NCBI GenBank assembly: GCA_947259105.1
Contig: CAMYKU010000016.1
Coordinates: 16,503-80,502, forward strand
Source: an uncultured Alphaproteobacteria bacterium
Lineage (GTDB): Bacteria > Pseudomonadota > Alphaproteobacteria > UBA8366 > JADFVY01
DNA length: 64,000 bases
Reading direction: 5' to 3'
Of the stretch, positions 53,918 to 64,000 are shown piece by piece. The notes under the pieces are model-generated. The model was not told the DNA's origin. It searched no databases and worked only from the letters and a program-made list of their open reading frames with translations. The stretch's first letter is position 1, and each line of letters starts with the position of its first letter. The position numbers and the translations under genes are program-made.

Positions 53918-56306
53918 TCAGGCCAGGATTCGTTTCCGCTCCGGGTCCCAGGCGGCGCGGGTCAGGCGTTTCGCCGGATAGACCTCGCCATGCACCTCGA
54001 TCTCGTAGTCGTCGTGGCCGGATTCTTCCGCCGGCACGTAGCCGTAGGCGATCGGCTTGCCGATGCTGTAGCCGTAGCCGCCGCTGATGGTGACGCCCAG
54101 CACCTTGCCGCCGCGCTGGATACAGGCGCCGGAGCGGACCGGCGCGTCGCCATCAAGGGTAAAGCGGCAGAGCGTCTGACGCGGGCCCTGCTGCTTCGCC
54201 TTCGCCAGCGCCGCGCGGCCGATGAAATCGCCTTTCCCGGGAGCGTCGAGCGCGACGCAGAAGCCGACCCCGGCCTCGTAAGGCGTGTAGTCGGGCGTGA
54301 TATCGGCGCTCCAGTACACGTAGCCCTTTTCCAGGCGCAGCGATTCGATGGCGCGGTAGCCGGCGTCGGCGATGCCGTAATCCCGCCCGGCGTCCCACAG
54401 CAGCTCGTAGACATGGGCGACGTATTCCGTCGGGATATGCAGCTCCCAGCCCAGCTCGCCGACATAGCCGACGCGCAGCGACCGCACCGGCGCATAGCCG
54501 ATGCGGATGAAGCCGCAGCTGCCGAACGGCAGCGCCGCGTTGGAGACGTCGTCCTCGCAGACCTCGCCGAGAACGTCGCGGGCGCGGGGGCCGCAGAGAT
54601 TGATCACGCCCCAGGCGGACGTGACCTCGGTCAGATGGACCGAGCCGTCACGCGGCATGTGGCGGGTGATCCAGTTGGAATCGCGCACCCCGAAACCGCT
54701 GCCGGTGACGATATAGAACCGGTCCTCGGCGATCCGGGTGACCGTCAGGTCGGCCTCGACGCCGCCGCCTTCGTTGCAGAACTGGGTATAGACGACGGAA
54801 CCGGGCGGGCGGTCCAGATCGTTGGAGCTCGAACTTGGCGAAGCTGGTCTGGTCGATCAGCGCCACCCGCTCGCGCACCGCCCGGTGCTCCTCGCCCACC
54901 TGATCGAACCAGTTGGGGCGCCCGAAACTCGGCCGGTCGACCGGCTCGGTCCCGTCCGGCGCGAACCAGTTGGGCCGCTCCCAGCCGAATTTGGAGCCGT
55001 ACACCGCGCCCTTGTCCCTGAGCACCCGGTAGAGCGGGCTGCGCCGCCCGCCGCGGCCGGCGCTTTGCTCGTCCTCGGGCCAGCCCATGGCGTAATGCCT
55101 GCCGTACATCTCGACGCCGCGCTCAGCCATATAGCGGGCGCCGCGGTGGTGATCGCCGAAGCGCCGCACGTCGAGCGGCCAGAGGTCGGTGCCGGGCTCG
55201 CCGTCGACGATCCATTCGGCCATCCGCTGCCCGGCCCCGCCGGCACCCGCGATGCCGTAGAAGAAACCGCAGGCGACGAAGAAATTGTCGAGCTCCGGGG
55301 ACCGGCCCATGATGAATTCCCCGTCCGGCGACCCCGGGATCGGCCCGTTCAGCAATTGCCGCACGCCGACCTCGTTGATCACCGGCGTGCGGAAGGCTGC
55401 CCGTTCGGCGAGCGGCTCGAAGCGGTCGAAATCCGACGGCAGGAGCTGGCGCTCGAAATCCCGCGGCATGCCGTGCCGGCCGAAGGGTGGCGTCACCGCC
55501 TCGTAGCCGCCGACCGAGATCGCCCCGACATCCGCCTTGTAATAGATCAGATTGTCGGGATCGCGCATGGTCGGCATACCCTCGGGCAACCCGGGGATCG
55601 GCTCGGTGACGAGGTACTGGTGCTCGACCGCCAGCGCCGGCGAATTGACCCCGGCCATGGCGCCGACCTGCCCGCCCCACATGCCGGCGCAATTGACCAA
55701 GGCCTCGGCCTTTATCGTCCCCTTGTCGGTGACGACCGCGATGGCGCGCCGGTCGCGGACCTCGATGCCGGTGACGCGCACGCCCTCGTGGATTTTCACC
55801 CCGCCCTGGCGCGCGCCCTTCGCCAGCGCCTGGGTCAGGCTCGCCGGGTCGACCTGACCGTCGCTCGGGATGAAAGCCGCGCCGACCACGTCGGTCGTGG
55901 TCATCACCGGGAACAGATCCTGTGCCTCCTTCGGGTCCATCAGATGCATCTCCAGCCCGAAGCTCTTCGCCGTGGTGGCGGCGCGGCGGATCTCGGTCCA
56001 GCGGTCCTGCGAGGAGGCAAGGCGCAGGCTGCCCACCGGCTTCCAGTCGACGGCCTGGCCGGTCTCTTCCTCCAGCCTGCCGTACAGCGCCACGCTGAGC
56101 TGCAGCAGGCGGGTGACGTTGCGCGACGCGCGCAGCTGGCCGACCAGCCCCGCGGCGTGCCAGGTGGCGCCGTGGGTCAGGCCGCTCTTCTCGAGCAGCA
56201 CGACGTCCTTCGCGCCCATCTTGGCCAGGTGATAGGCAACGGAGCAGCCGATCGCTCCGCCGCCGATGATGACGATGTTCGCCTGTCCCGGAAGGCTCGA
56301 ATCCAT
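53918..56306 (-). pseudogene. Dimethylglycine dehydrogenase/sarcosine oxidase-like FAD enzyme, broken by a deletion plus frameshift
   Basis: Would be about 810 residues: N-terminal DAO domain (NIVIIGGGAIGCSVAYHLAKMGA; covalent-FAD-type His in THGATWHAAGLV) and C-terminal GcvT-like folate domain (SADITPDYTPYEAGVGFCVALD; YAPVRSLRVGYVGELGWELHIPTEY). The N-part reads in one frame for 494 residues to FAKFEL at 54825; the protein resumes as NDLDRPPGSVVYTQFCNEGG from 54823 in another frame for 301 residues. Homologues have about 15 more residues between these points, so roughly 45 bp is missing as well as the frame. As read, the enzyme would be truncated in the linker to the GcvT domain. Start has AGGGACCAGG upstream. 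Assembly error is the alternative. Confidence 0.85.
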
Positions 56307-56440
56307 GCCTGGTCCCTGTCGTCTCGCGGTTGCCCGGCGGATTCGAATTCTTCCACAGAAATCCGCGGGAAACCATACCTTCCCACAATTCGCCGGCGCG
56401 GCCATAATGCCGCAGCAGCGCGTACGACAGGGGGCGAGAG

Positions 56441-57355
56441 ATGGACGAAAACGTTGCCGGTGCGATTCGGCGGATTCCGCTGTTCGGCGGGCGCCGGCCG
56501 GATGCGGTGGAGCGGCTCGGCGGCCTGACCAACCTGGTGTACCGCGTCGGCCTGGACGGCACGGACTACCTGCTGCGCATCGCCGGCGAGGGGACCGGGG
56601 ACTATATCGACCGGGCGGTCGAGGCCCACAACGCCAGGGTCGCGGCGGAGGCCGGGGTGAGCGCCGCGGTGCTGTTCTTCGACGAGGCGGACGGGCTGAT
56701 GCTGGCCGATTACATCCCCGATGCGGCAACGATGAACGCCGAGCGCTTCAAGGATACGGGCGCTTGCGGGCGCGCGGCGCTGGCCTTCCGCCAGATGCAC
56801 CGTTGCGGCGCCGACTTCCGCACCGTGTTCGACGTGTTCGAGAAGATGGACGAGTACCTGTCCCTGCTGGCCGAGCTCAAGGCGCCGGTCCCGGACGGCT
56901 ACCAGGACGTGAAGCGTGAGTCGGACGTCGTGCGCAAAGCGCTGGCGGCGCGCCCCGCGGTGCTTGCCCCGTGCCATTGCGATCCGCTGGCCGAGAACTT
57001 CCTCGATACCGGGGAGCGCATGTGGATCGTCGACTGGGAGTATTCCGGCAACAACGATCCGATGTGGGATCTGGGCGATCTGTCGGTGGAGGCCGGGTTC
57101 GGCCCGGCGCAGGACGCAGCGATGATGCAGGCCTATTTCGACGGCGAGCCGCCTTCCGACCAGCTCGGCCGCATGGTGCTCTACAAGGCGATGTGCGATC
57201 TGTTGTGGACGTTATGGGGCGTCATCCAGCACGCCAACGGCAATCCGGCCGACGATTTCTGGGCCTATGCCGTCAACCGCTTCGAACGCTGCCAGGCGCT
57301 GATGGGAGACGCGGGCTTCACGAGGCACATCGCGGCGGTCACGAAAGGTGGATGA
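56441..57355 (+). CDS. Choline/ethanolamine-kinase-like phosphotransferase
   Basis: A 304-residue APH-fold kinase. GGLTNLVYRVGLDGTDYLLRIAGEGT forms the nucleotide loop, PCHCDPLAENFLD the Brenner catalytic loop (HxDxxxxN, with Cys where choline kinases usually have Asn), and IVDWEYSGNNDPMWDLGDLSVEAGF the metal-binding Asp segment typical of bacterial choline kinase-like proteins. It is divergent from the dimethylglycine-dehydrogenase-like gene (134 bp between starts), which supports a methylated-amine or choline substrate. Repeat copy C follows the stop. Confidence 0.85.
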   Translation: MDENVAGAIRRIPLFGGRRPDAVERLGGLTNLVYRVGLDGTDYLLRIAGEGTGDYIDRAVEAHNARVAAEAGVSAAVLFFDEADGLMLADYIPDAATMNAERFKDTGACGRAALAFRQMHRCGADFRTVFDVFEKMDEYLSLLAELKAPVPDGYQDVKRESDVVRKALAARPAVLAPCHCDPLAENFLDTGERMWIVDWEYSGNNDPMWDLGDLSVEAGFGPAQDAAMMQAYFDGEPPSDQLGRMVLYKAMCDLLWTLWGVIQHANGNPADDFWAYAVNRFERCQALMGDAGFTRHIAAVTKGG

Positions 57356-57407
57356 ATCTGCGGTTGGCGCATTGTCCGTTCAAGTGGAATCGGTTCCGGC
57401 CAGCGGC

Positions 57408-57518
57408 GCGACCTCATACTTCGAGACGCGGCTGCGCCGCTCCTCAGCATGAGGCTCCAATGCCTGTGCCCTCATCCTGAGGAGGTTGCGAAGCAACCGT
57501 CTCGAAGGGTGAGGTCGC
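57408..57518. repeat. Palindromic dispersed repeat, copy C
   Basis: Same palindrome as copy B with few differences (GCGACCTCATACTTCGAGACG ... CGTCTCGAAGGGTGAGGTCGC). The similarity to copy B extends left to ATTGTCCGTTCA-GTGGAATCGG from 57371. It lies between the convergent kinase-like and 87-residue protein genes. Confidence 0.9.
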
Positions 57519-57550
57519 TCGACGTTGGCGCCGAACAAACTTGCAATGCG

Positions 57551-57814
57551 CTAGTCTTCGCCGCCCTTGCCGCGCATGCGCATTGCGGCGCCGCGGACGA
57601 GGCCGAGATACTGCTCGTCGGACTCGGGATAGACCGAGACGACGAATTCCTCGGCCGGCGAGTCGTTGGCCGCGAACTGCACCGCGGCGTCGTAATCGAC
57701 GGCCTGGATCTTCTGGGTGCGCGTGCGCGCCGACCCGTCGTCGCTCGCATAGATGTAATGCGCGATCCAGGTTTTCTTTTCCAGATTGGACGGCTCCAAC
57801 ACGACCCCCCGCAC
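57551..57814 (-). CDS. Small conserved-looking hypothetical protein
   Basis: An 87-residue protein starting at a GTG (GAAGAGA lies about 9 bp upstream). Sequence includes WIAHYIYASDDGSARTRTQKIQAVDYDAAVQFAANDSPAEEFVVSVYPESDEQYLG, an amphipathic, mixed-charge pattern that looks like a folded small domain rather than a chance frame; no signal peptide or membrane segment. Family not recognised. It is divergent from yejA; an inverted repeat lies just upstream. A GTG four codons later (57802) is an alternative start. Confidence 0.55.
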   Translation of the reverse strand: MRGVVLEPSNLEKKTWIAHYIYASDDGSARTRTQKIQAVDYDAAVQFAANDSPAEEFVVSVYPESDEQYLGLVRGAAMRMRGKGGED

Positions 57815-57829
57815 GATGCATCTCTTCGG

Positions 57830-57873
57830 CCGGTTAACGATTGTAACCGGATACGCTCTATAACTGGTTAACG
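57830..57873. promoter_or_regulatory. Inverted repeat and repeated GGTTAACG motif between the 87-residue gene and yejA
   Basis: CCGGTTA (57830-57836) and TAACCGG (57844-57850) form a perfect 7-bp inverted repeat with a 7-nt spacer. The octamer GGTTAACG occurs at 57832 and again at 57866, with TATAAC at 57859-57864 between. A regulator-binding site controlling one or both divergent genes is plausible; no regulator is encoded nearby. Confidence 0.4.
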
Positions 57874-57994
57874 TGCCACGGTAAAATCAAATTCTTGCAA
57901 TAAGCTTGCGATCAAGGCTTGCTTTGGCTCTGCCAAGGCGCAGTTTTTCGGGTAAACTCGCGCCCGGTCACAGCGAACAACAGGAAATCGACAG

Positions 57995-59836
57995 ATGAAC
58001 CGTCCCGCCGCCGCCCTCGCCCTCCTCCTGCTCTCCGCCAGCCTGGCGGCCGGCGCCGCCACCGCCGCCGAGACCTACAAGGGCCATGGCATCGCCATGC
58101 ACGGCGACCTGAAATACCCGGCGGGGTTCCGCAGCTTCGACTACGTCAACCCGGCGGCGCCCAAGGGCGGAACCGTGCGGCTGAGCGCGACCGGCAGCTA
58201 CGACTCTTTTAACGGGTTCATCATCAAGGGGCAGCCGGCGATCGCACTGAGACTGATCTACGATTCCCTGATGGAAACGTCGCTTGACGAGCCTTTTTCG
58301 GAATATTGCCTGCTGTGCGAGACGGTCGAAGTCCCCGAGGACCGGTCGTGGGTCGCCTTCACCCTGCGCGCGAACGCGAAATGGCATGACGGCCGGCCGA
58401 TTACCGTCGAGGACGTCATATGGACATTCAATACGCTGCGCGAGGAAGGGGCGCCGATCTATCGGTTCTATTATGCGAACGTCACGAACGTGGAAATGAC
58501 CGGCGAGCGCACCGTGAAGTTCACCTTCCAGCGCACCGAAAACCGTGAGTTGCCCTTGATCATCGGACAACTCGTGGTACTGCCGAAGCATTACTGGGCC
58601 GACCGTGATTTCACGTCGACGACCCTTGAGCCGCCATTAGGCAGCGGGCCGTACAGGATCGAGTCGTTCGAGCCTGGGCGCTCGATCACCTATGCGCGGA
58701 TGCCCGACTACTGGGGCGCCCGCCTGCCGGTCAATGCCGGCACGTATAATTTCGATGTGATCCGATATGATTATTATCGCGACAGCACGGTCGAGGTCGA
58801 AGCCTTCAAATCGGGCGCGATCGATTACCGGGACGAGAATTCGTCGCGCCACTGGGCGACGTCCTACAACATACCGGCGGTCCGGGACGGCCGGATCAAG
58901 AAGGAACGCATGCCACACGGGCGTTCCACGGGCATGCAGGGTTTCGCCTTCAACATGCGCCGGCCGATCTTTCAGGACCGGATGGTGCGCCGCGCACTGG
59001 CCCATGCCTTCGATTTCGAGTGGTCGAACAAGACGCTGTTTTACGGGCAGTACACGCGGACACGCAGCTTCTTCCAGAATTCCGAACTGGCGGCAACAGG
59101 TGTGCCGCAGGGGCGGGAGCGCGTGATACTCTCCAGATATTCCAGAAAATTGCCGCCGGAGGTCTTCACCACCGAATACAGCCCGCCGCGCACCGACGGG
59201 TCCGGCAACAACCGTGCGCAGTTGCGCGAAGCGCTTGATCTCCTTCGCCAGGCCGGCTGGGACATCGACGAGGAAACCCGGAAACTGACCCACAAGAAGT
59301 CCAAACGGGAAATGAAGTTCGAGGTCATTCTGGTCAGCCCGCTGTTCGAGCGGATCGTCCTGCCCTTCAAGAAGAACCTCGCCCGCCTGGGAATCGATAT
59401 CACCGTGCGCACCGTCGACAGCGCCCAGTACCAGGAGCGGATCGAGGGCTTCGATTTCGACATGATCGTGACGGGCTGGGGCCAGACGCTGTCCCCTGGA
59501 AATGAGCAGCGCAATTACTGGGGCTCCGAAGCTGCTGGTCACAGAGGCAGCCAGAACCGCACCGGTCTTTCGGACCCGGTGGTGGATGAGCTGATCGAAA
59601 TGGTCGTCGCCGCGCCGACCCGCGCCGAGCTGGTCTACCGCACCCGGGCCCTCGACCGCGTTCTGCAATGGCAGCATATCGTGATCCCGCACTACCATAT
59701 CCCCTATGACCGCACGCTCTACTGGAACAAGTTCGCGCGGCCCGAAATCACCCCGACGCGCGGCTCGAACCTCCTGAACTGGTGGGTCGATCCTGAAAAG
59801 GCGCGGGCACTCGCGGAACAGGGACGCGAAGGTTAG
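57995..59836 (+). CDS. yejA: Peptide ABC transporter substrate-binding protein (YejA type)
   Basis: A 613-residue periplasmic SBP_bac_5 protein. Signal peptide [25 protein letters not shown], then [43 protein letters not shown], which is the YejA/microcin-C-type signature, and [22 protein letters not shown]-terminal [20 protein letters not shown] precedes the start. In E. coli the Yej system imports microcin C and short peptides; in other proteobacteria YejA-type proteins bind oligopeptides. First gene of yejABEF. Confidence 0.93.
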   Translation: MNRPAAALALLLLSASLAAGAATAAETYKGHGIAMHGDLKYPAGFRSFDYVNPAAPKGGTVRLSATGSYDSFNGFIIKGQPAIALRLIYDSLMETSLDEPFSEYCLLCETVEVPEDRSWVAFTLRANAKWHDGRPITVEDVIWTFNTLREEGAPIYRFYYANVTNVEMTGERTVKFTFQRTENRELPLIIGQLVVLPKHYWADRDFTSTTLEPPLGSGPYRIESFEPGRSITYARMPDYWGARLPVNAGTYNFDVIRYDYYRDSTVEVEAFKSGAIDYRDENSSRHWATSYNIPAVRDGRIKKERMPHGRSTGMQGFAFNMRRPIFQDRMVRRALAHAFDFEWSNKTLFYGQYTRTRSFFQNSELAATGVPQGRERVILSRYSRKLPPEVFTTEYSPPRTDGSGNNRAQLREALDLLRQAGWDIDEETRKLTHKKSKREMKFEVILVSPLFERIVLPFKKNLARLGIDITVRTVDSAQYQERIEGFDFDMIVTGWGQTLSPGNEQRNYWGSEAAGHRGSQNRTGLSDPVVDELIEMVVAAPTRAELVYRTRALDRVLQWQHIVIPHYHIPYDRTLYWNKFARPEITPTRGSNLLNWWVDPEKARALAEQGREG

Positions 59837-59864
59837 AACCAGACACAAGGGGCCCGCGTCCGGA

Positions 59865-60974
59865 ATGCTCGCCTATATCGTCCGCCGCCTGCTGCTGGTG
59901 ATCCCGACCCTGTTCGGGATCATGGTGCTCAATTTCCTCATCGTCCAGGCGGCGCCCGGCGGGCCTGTCGAGCAGATTCTCGCGCAACTTCAGGGCACCG
60001 CGGTGGAGGCGACGGCGCGATTCGGCGGCGGGGCCGGCACGGAGGTCGGAACCGGCGGTGAGGCGCCGGCGCAGCTGGACGGCCCCGCCGGGAGCTATCG
60101 CGGGGCGCAGGGACTCGATCCGCAATTCATCGCCGACCTGGAAAAGCAGTTCGGTTTCGACAAGCCGATGCAAGAGCGCTTTTTCATAATGATGGGCAAT
60201 TACCTGACCTTCGATTTCGGTGAGAGCTTCTTCAAGGACCGCAAGGTCGTCGATCTGGTGATCGAGCGCATGCCCGTTTCGATCTCGCTTGGCATCTGGA
60301 CGACGCTGCTGACCTACCTGATCTCGATCCCACTTGGTATCGTCAAGGCGGTGCGCGACGGGTCGCGGTTCGACGTCTGGACCTCGGGCGCGGTCATCAT
60401 CGGCAACGCCATCCCGTCCTTCCTGTTCGCGATCCTTCTGATCGTCCTGTTCGCGGGCGGCAGTTACCTCGACTGGTTCCCGCTGCGCGGCCTCACGTCG
60501 CCGAACTGGGACGAGCTGTCCTGGCCTGCGCGCATCGCGGATTACTTCTGGCATATCGCCCTGCCGGTCCTGGCCATGGTCATCGGCGGATTCGCGGGCC
60601 TGACGATGCTGACGAAGAACTCGTTCCTCGATCAGATTCACCAGCAATACGTGATTACCGCGCGGGCCAAGGGATTGTCGGAACGCAGGGTGCTTTACGG
60701 GCACGTGTTCCGGAACGGCATGCTGATCGTCATCGCCGGCTTTCCGTCGGCCTTCATCGGCGTCCTGTTCACCGGCGCGCTGCTGATCGAGGTGATCTTC
60801 TCGCTCAACGGGCTCGGGCTGTTGGGCTTCGAGGCGATAGTCCAGAGGGATTATCCGATCATGTTCGGTACGCTCTTCTTCTTCACGCTTCTCGGCCTGC
60901 TGCTCAACATCATCGGTGACGTGACCTACATGCTAGTCGATCCGAGGATCCATTTCGAAAGCCAGGAAGTCTGA
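59865..60974 (+). CDS. yejB: Peptide ABC transporter permease (YejB type)
   Basis: A 369-residue permease beginning [37 protein letters not shown], with a Gly/Ala-rich periplasmic insertion (about residues 40-85) typical of YejB. Five further helices and the EAA loop ([27 protein letters not shown] region). Ends [14 protein letters not shown]. It lies 28 bp after yejA and 8 bp before yejE. Confidence 0.94.
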   Translation: MLAYIVRRLLLVIPTLFGIMVLNFLIVQAAPGGPVEQILAQLQGTAVEATARFGGGAGTEVGTGGEAPAQLDGPAGSYRGAQGLDPQFIADLEKQFGFDKPMQERFFIMMGNYLTFDFGESFFKDRKVVDLVIERMPVSISLGIWTTLLTYLISIPLGIVKAVRDGSRFDVWTSGAVIIGNAIPSFLFAILLIVLFAGGSYLDWFPLRGLTSPNWDELSWPARIADYFWHIALPVLAMVIGGFAGLTMLTKNSFLDQIHQQYVITARAKGLSERRVLYGHVFRNGMLIVIAGFPSAFIGVLFTGALLIEVIFSLNGLGLLGFEAIVQRDYPIMFGTLFFFTLLGLLLNIIGDVTYMLVDPRIHFESQEV

Positions 60975-60982
60975 TTCGGGGG

Positions 60983-62026
60983 ATGAAACAGGACCGCTTC
61001 CTCGGTATTCCGATCCGCCCCGTCACGCGGCGGCGCATCCGGAATTTCAAGGCCAACCGGCGCGGTTACTGGTCGTTCTGGATCTTCCTGGCGCTTCTCG
61101 TCATAACGTTGCCGGCGGAATTCGTCGCCAACGATGATCCGGTTCTGGTGCGGTACGATGGCGCGTTCTATTTTCCGGTGCTCGTCTCCTACCCGGAAAG
61201 CACGTTCGGCGGGTTTTATGCCGTGACCGACTACACCGATCCGCTTATACGAGAAGAAATCGAAGGCAAGGGGTGGATACTCGGGCCGCCGATCCCGTAT
61301 GGTTACGACACCTCCGTCAATACACCCGGTCCGGCGCCCAGCCCTCCCAGCCGTGACAACTGGCTCGGCACCGACGACAAGGCACGCGACGTCGTCGCGC
61401 GGCTGATCTACGGCTTCCGGATCTCGGTTCTGTTCGGGCTGATCCTGACCGTGCTGAGTTCGGTTATCGGCGTGACCGTGGGGGCCATCCAGGGGTTTTT
61501 CGGCGGGCTGACCGATCTCATCGGCCAGCGCCTGATCGAGATCTGGGGCGGCATGCCCGTGCTGTTCCTGCTGATCATCCTGGCCAGCATCATCACGCCG
61601 AACTTCTGGTGGCTGCTCGGCCTGATGCTGCTGTTTTCCTGGACCGCGCTGGTCGGCGTCGTGCGCGCCGAGTTCCTGCGCGCCCGCAATTTCGACTACA
61701 TCAAGGCCGCCCGGGCGCTTGGCATCTCCAACCGCACGATCATGATTCGCCACGTGCTGCCCAACGCGATGGTGGCGACCGTCACCTTCCTGCCGTTTAT
61801 CACCGCCGGATCGGTCACGACCCTGACGGCGCTCGACTTCCTCGGCTTCGGCCTGCCGGTGGGCTCGCCGTCCCTTGGCGAGCTGCTGAATCAGGCCAAG
61901 GACAATCTGCACGCGCCGTGGCTCGGCTTCACCGCCTTTTTCACCATCGCCATCATGCTCTCGCTTCTGGTATTCATCGGCGAGGCGGTGCGCGACGCGT
62001 TCGATCCGCGCAAGGTCCAGGGGTAA
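60983..62026 (+). CDS. yejE: Peptide ABC transporter permease (YejE type)
   Basis: A 347-residue permease. N-terminal [57 protein letters not shown], a periplasmic loop and the domain start [34 protein letters not shown] loop [25 protein letters not shown]. The NWLGTDDxGRD pattern is the DppC/OppC/YejE-type signature. A GGGGG run sits at the start codon; yejF follows after 4 bp. Confidence 0.94.
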   Translation: MKQDRFLGIPIRPVTRRRIRNFKANRRGYWSFWIFLALLVITLPAEFVANDDPVLVRYDGAFYFPVLVSYPESTFGGFYAVTDYTDPLIREEIEGKGWILGPPIPYGYDTSVNTPGPAPSPPSRDNWLGTDDKARDVVARLIYGFRISVLFGLILTVLSSVIGVTVGAIQGFFGGLTDLIGQRLIEIWGGMPVLFLLIILASIITPNFWWLLGLMLLFSWTALVGVVRAEFLRARNFDYIKAARALGISNRTIMIRHVLPNAMVATVTFLPFITAGSVTTLTALDFLGFGLPVGSPSLGELLNQAKDNLHAPWLGFTAFFTIAIMLSLLVFIGEAVRDAFDPRKVQG

Positions 62027-62030
62027 GGGA

Positions 62031-63659
<1,629 letters not shown>

Positions 63660-63671
63660 GAGCGGACGCCC

Positions 63672-64000
63672 TTGGCCCTGGTCTTCTATTCGCCGATCAA
63701 CCCCGCGGAGCTGTGGGAGGCGGAACTCAGGAAACACATCCCCGACCTCGATTTCCGCCGCTGGGAGGCGCCGGGCGATCCGGCGGAGATCGACATGGCG
63801 CTGTGCTGGAAGCCGCCGCCGGGCGGGCTCGCCAAATTCCCCAATCTGAAGGTGATATTCTCGATGGCCGCCGGCATCGACCACCTGCTGTCCGACCCGG
63901 ATCTGCCCGACGTGCCCATCGTCCGCATGGTGGAGCCGTCGCTGACCGCCGGGGTCGCGGAATACGTCGTCCTCCACGTGTTGCGCCACCACAAGGACCA
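63672..64000 (+). CDS. ghrA: Glyoxylate/hydroxypyruvate reductase A, 3'-truncated by window edge
   Basis: The first ~109 residues of a D-isomer-specific 2-hydroxyacid dehydrogenase. LVFYSPINPAELWEAELRKHIPDLDFRRWEAPGDP, DMALCWKPPPGGLAKFPNLKVIFSMAAGIDHLL and VPIVRMVEPSLTAGVAEYVVLHVLRHHKD match the GhrA branch. The start is a TTG preceded by TAGGAGCGG; no ATG fits the family N-terminus. It would reduce glyoxylate or hydroxypyruvate with NADPH. It follows yejF by 12 bp and may be cotranscribed. Confidence 0.88.
   Translation, partial: MALVFYSPINPAELWEAELRKHIPDLDFRRWEAPGDPAEIDMALCWKPPPGGLAKFPNLKVIFSMAAGIDHLLSDPDLPDVPIVRMVEPSLTAGVAEYVVLHVLRHHKD

Overview
This is a GC-rich, gene-dense chromosomal segment of an alphaproteobacterium, most like the Rhodospirillales. 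The reasons are the phoR-pstSCAB-phoU-phoB order with long-form PstC and PstA, the zapE / mdh-sucCDAB arrangement, an sdhCDAB operon, a malic enzyme fused to a phosphotransacetylase-like domain, and a CitE-like lyase paired with a double-MaoC hydratase as in the ethylmalonyl-CoA pathway. The genus cannot be named from the sequence alone. No rRNA, tRNA, CRISPR array, transposase or prophage was seen.

Layout. 1-1422 holds the end of an ammonium transporter gene followed by a P_II protein (glnK); its modifying enzyme GlnD lies at 42.2-45.0 kb. 1518-3608 (minus) holds three tandem divergent paralogs encoding exported proteins of unknown function. 3804-11384 is the complete phosphate regulon, with a three-repeat Pho box before pstS. 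11493-13429 is a CoA-ester lyase/hydratase pair. 13932-17323 is succinate dehydrogenase. 17368-20797 holds accessory genes: a PaiB-like protein, an ICMT-like methyltransferase, and an SAF-domain oxidoreductase coupled to an SDR. 20813-31421 holds zapE, an unknown protein with three membrane/PH-like repeats, and mdh-sucCD-sucAB. With sdh this makes a TCA-cycle block.

From 31.4 to 35.5 kb are a membrane-anchored LAS-type peptidase-like protein and a minus-strand cassette of two ParA-type ATPases, a ribbon-helix-helix protein and a PAS-like protein. This cassette is the best candidate for an undescribed system. 35.8-48.7 kb holds maeB, mutS, a HEPN-like gene, glnD, murJ, trpS and a DMT exporter. 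48.8-51.8 kb is a group of small envelope proteins, including a cytochrome c/SnoaL fusion. 52.0-57.4 kb holds an amidotransferase, a HAD hydrolase, a dimethylglycine-dehydrogenase-like gene broken by a deletion and frameshift, and a divergent choline-kinase-like gene. 58.0-63.7 kb is a yejABEF peptide importer, followed by the start of a glyoxylate/hydroxypyruvate reductase gene.

Three copies of a ~110-bp palindromic repeat each lie between convergent genes. A second, unrelated 105-bp palindrome lies at 52.9-53.0 kb.
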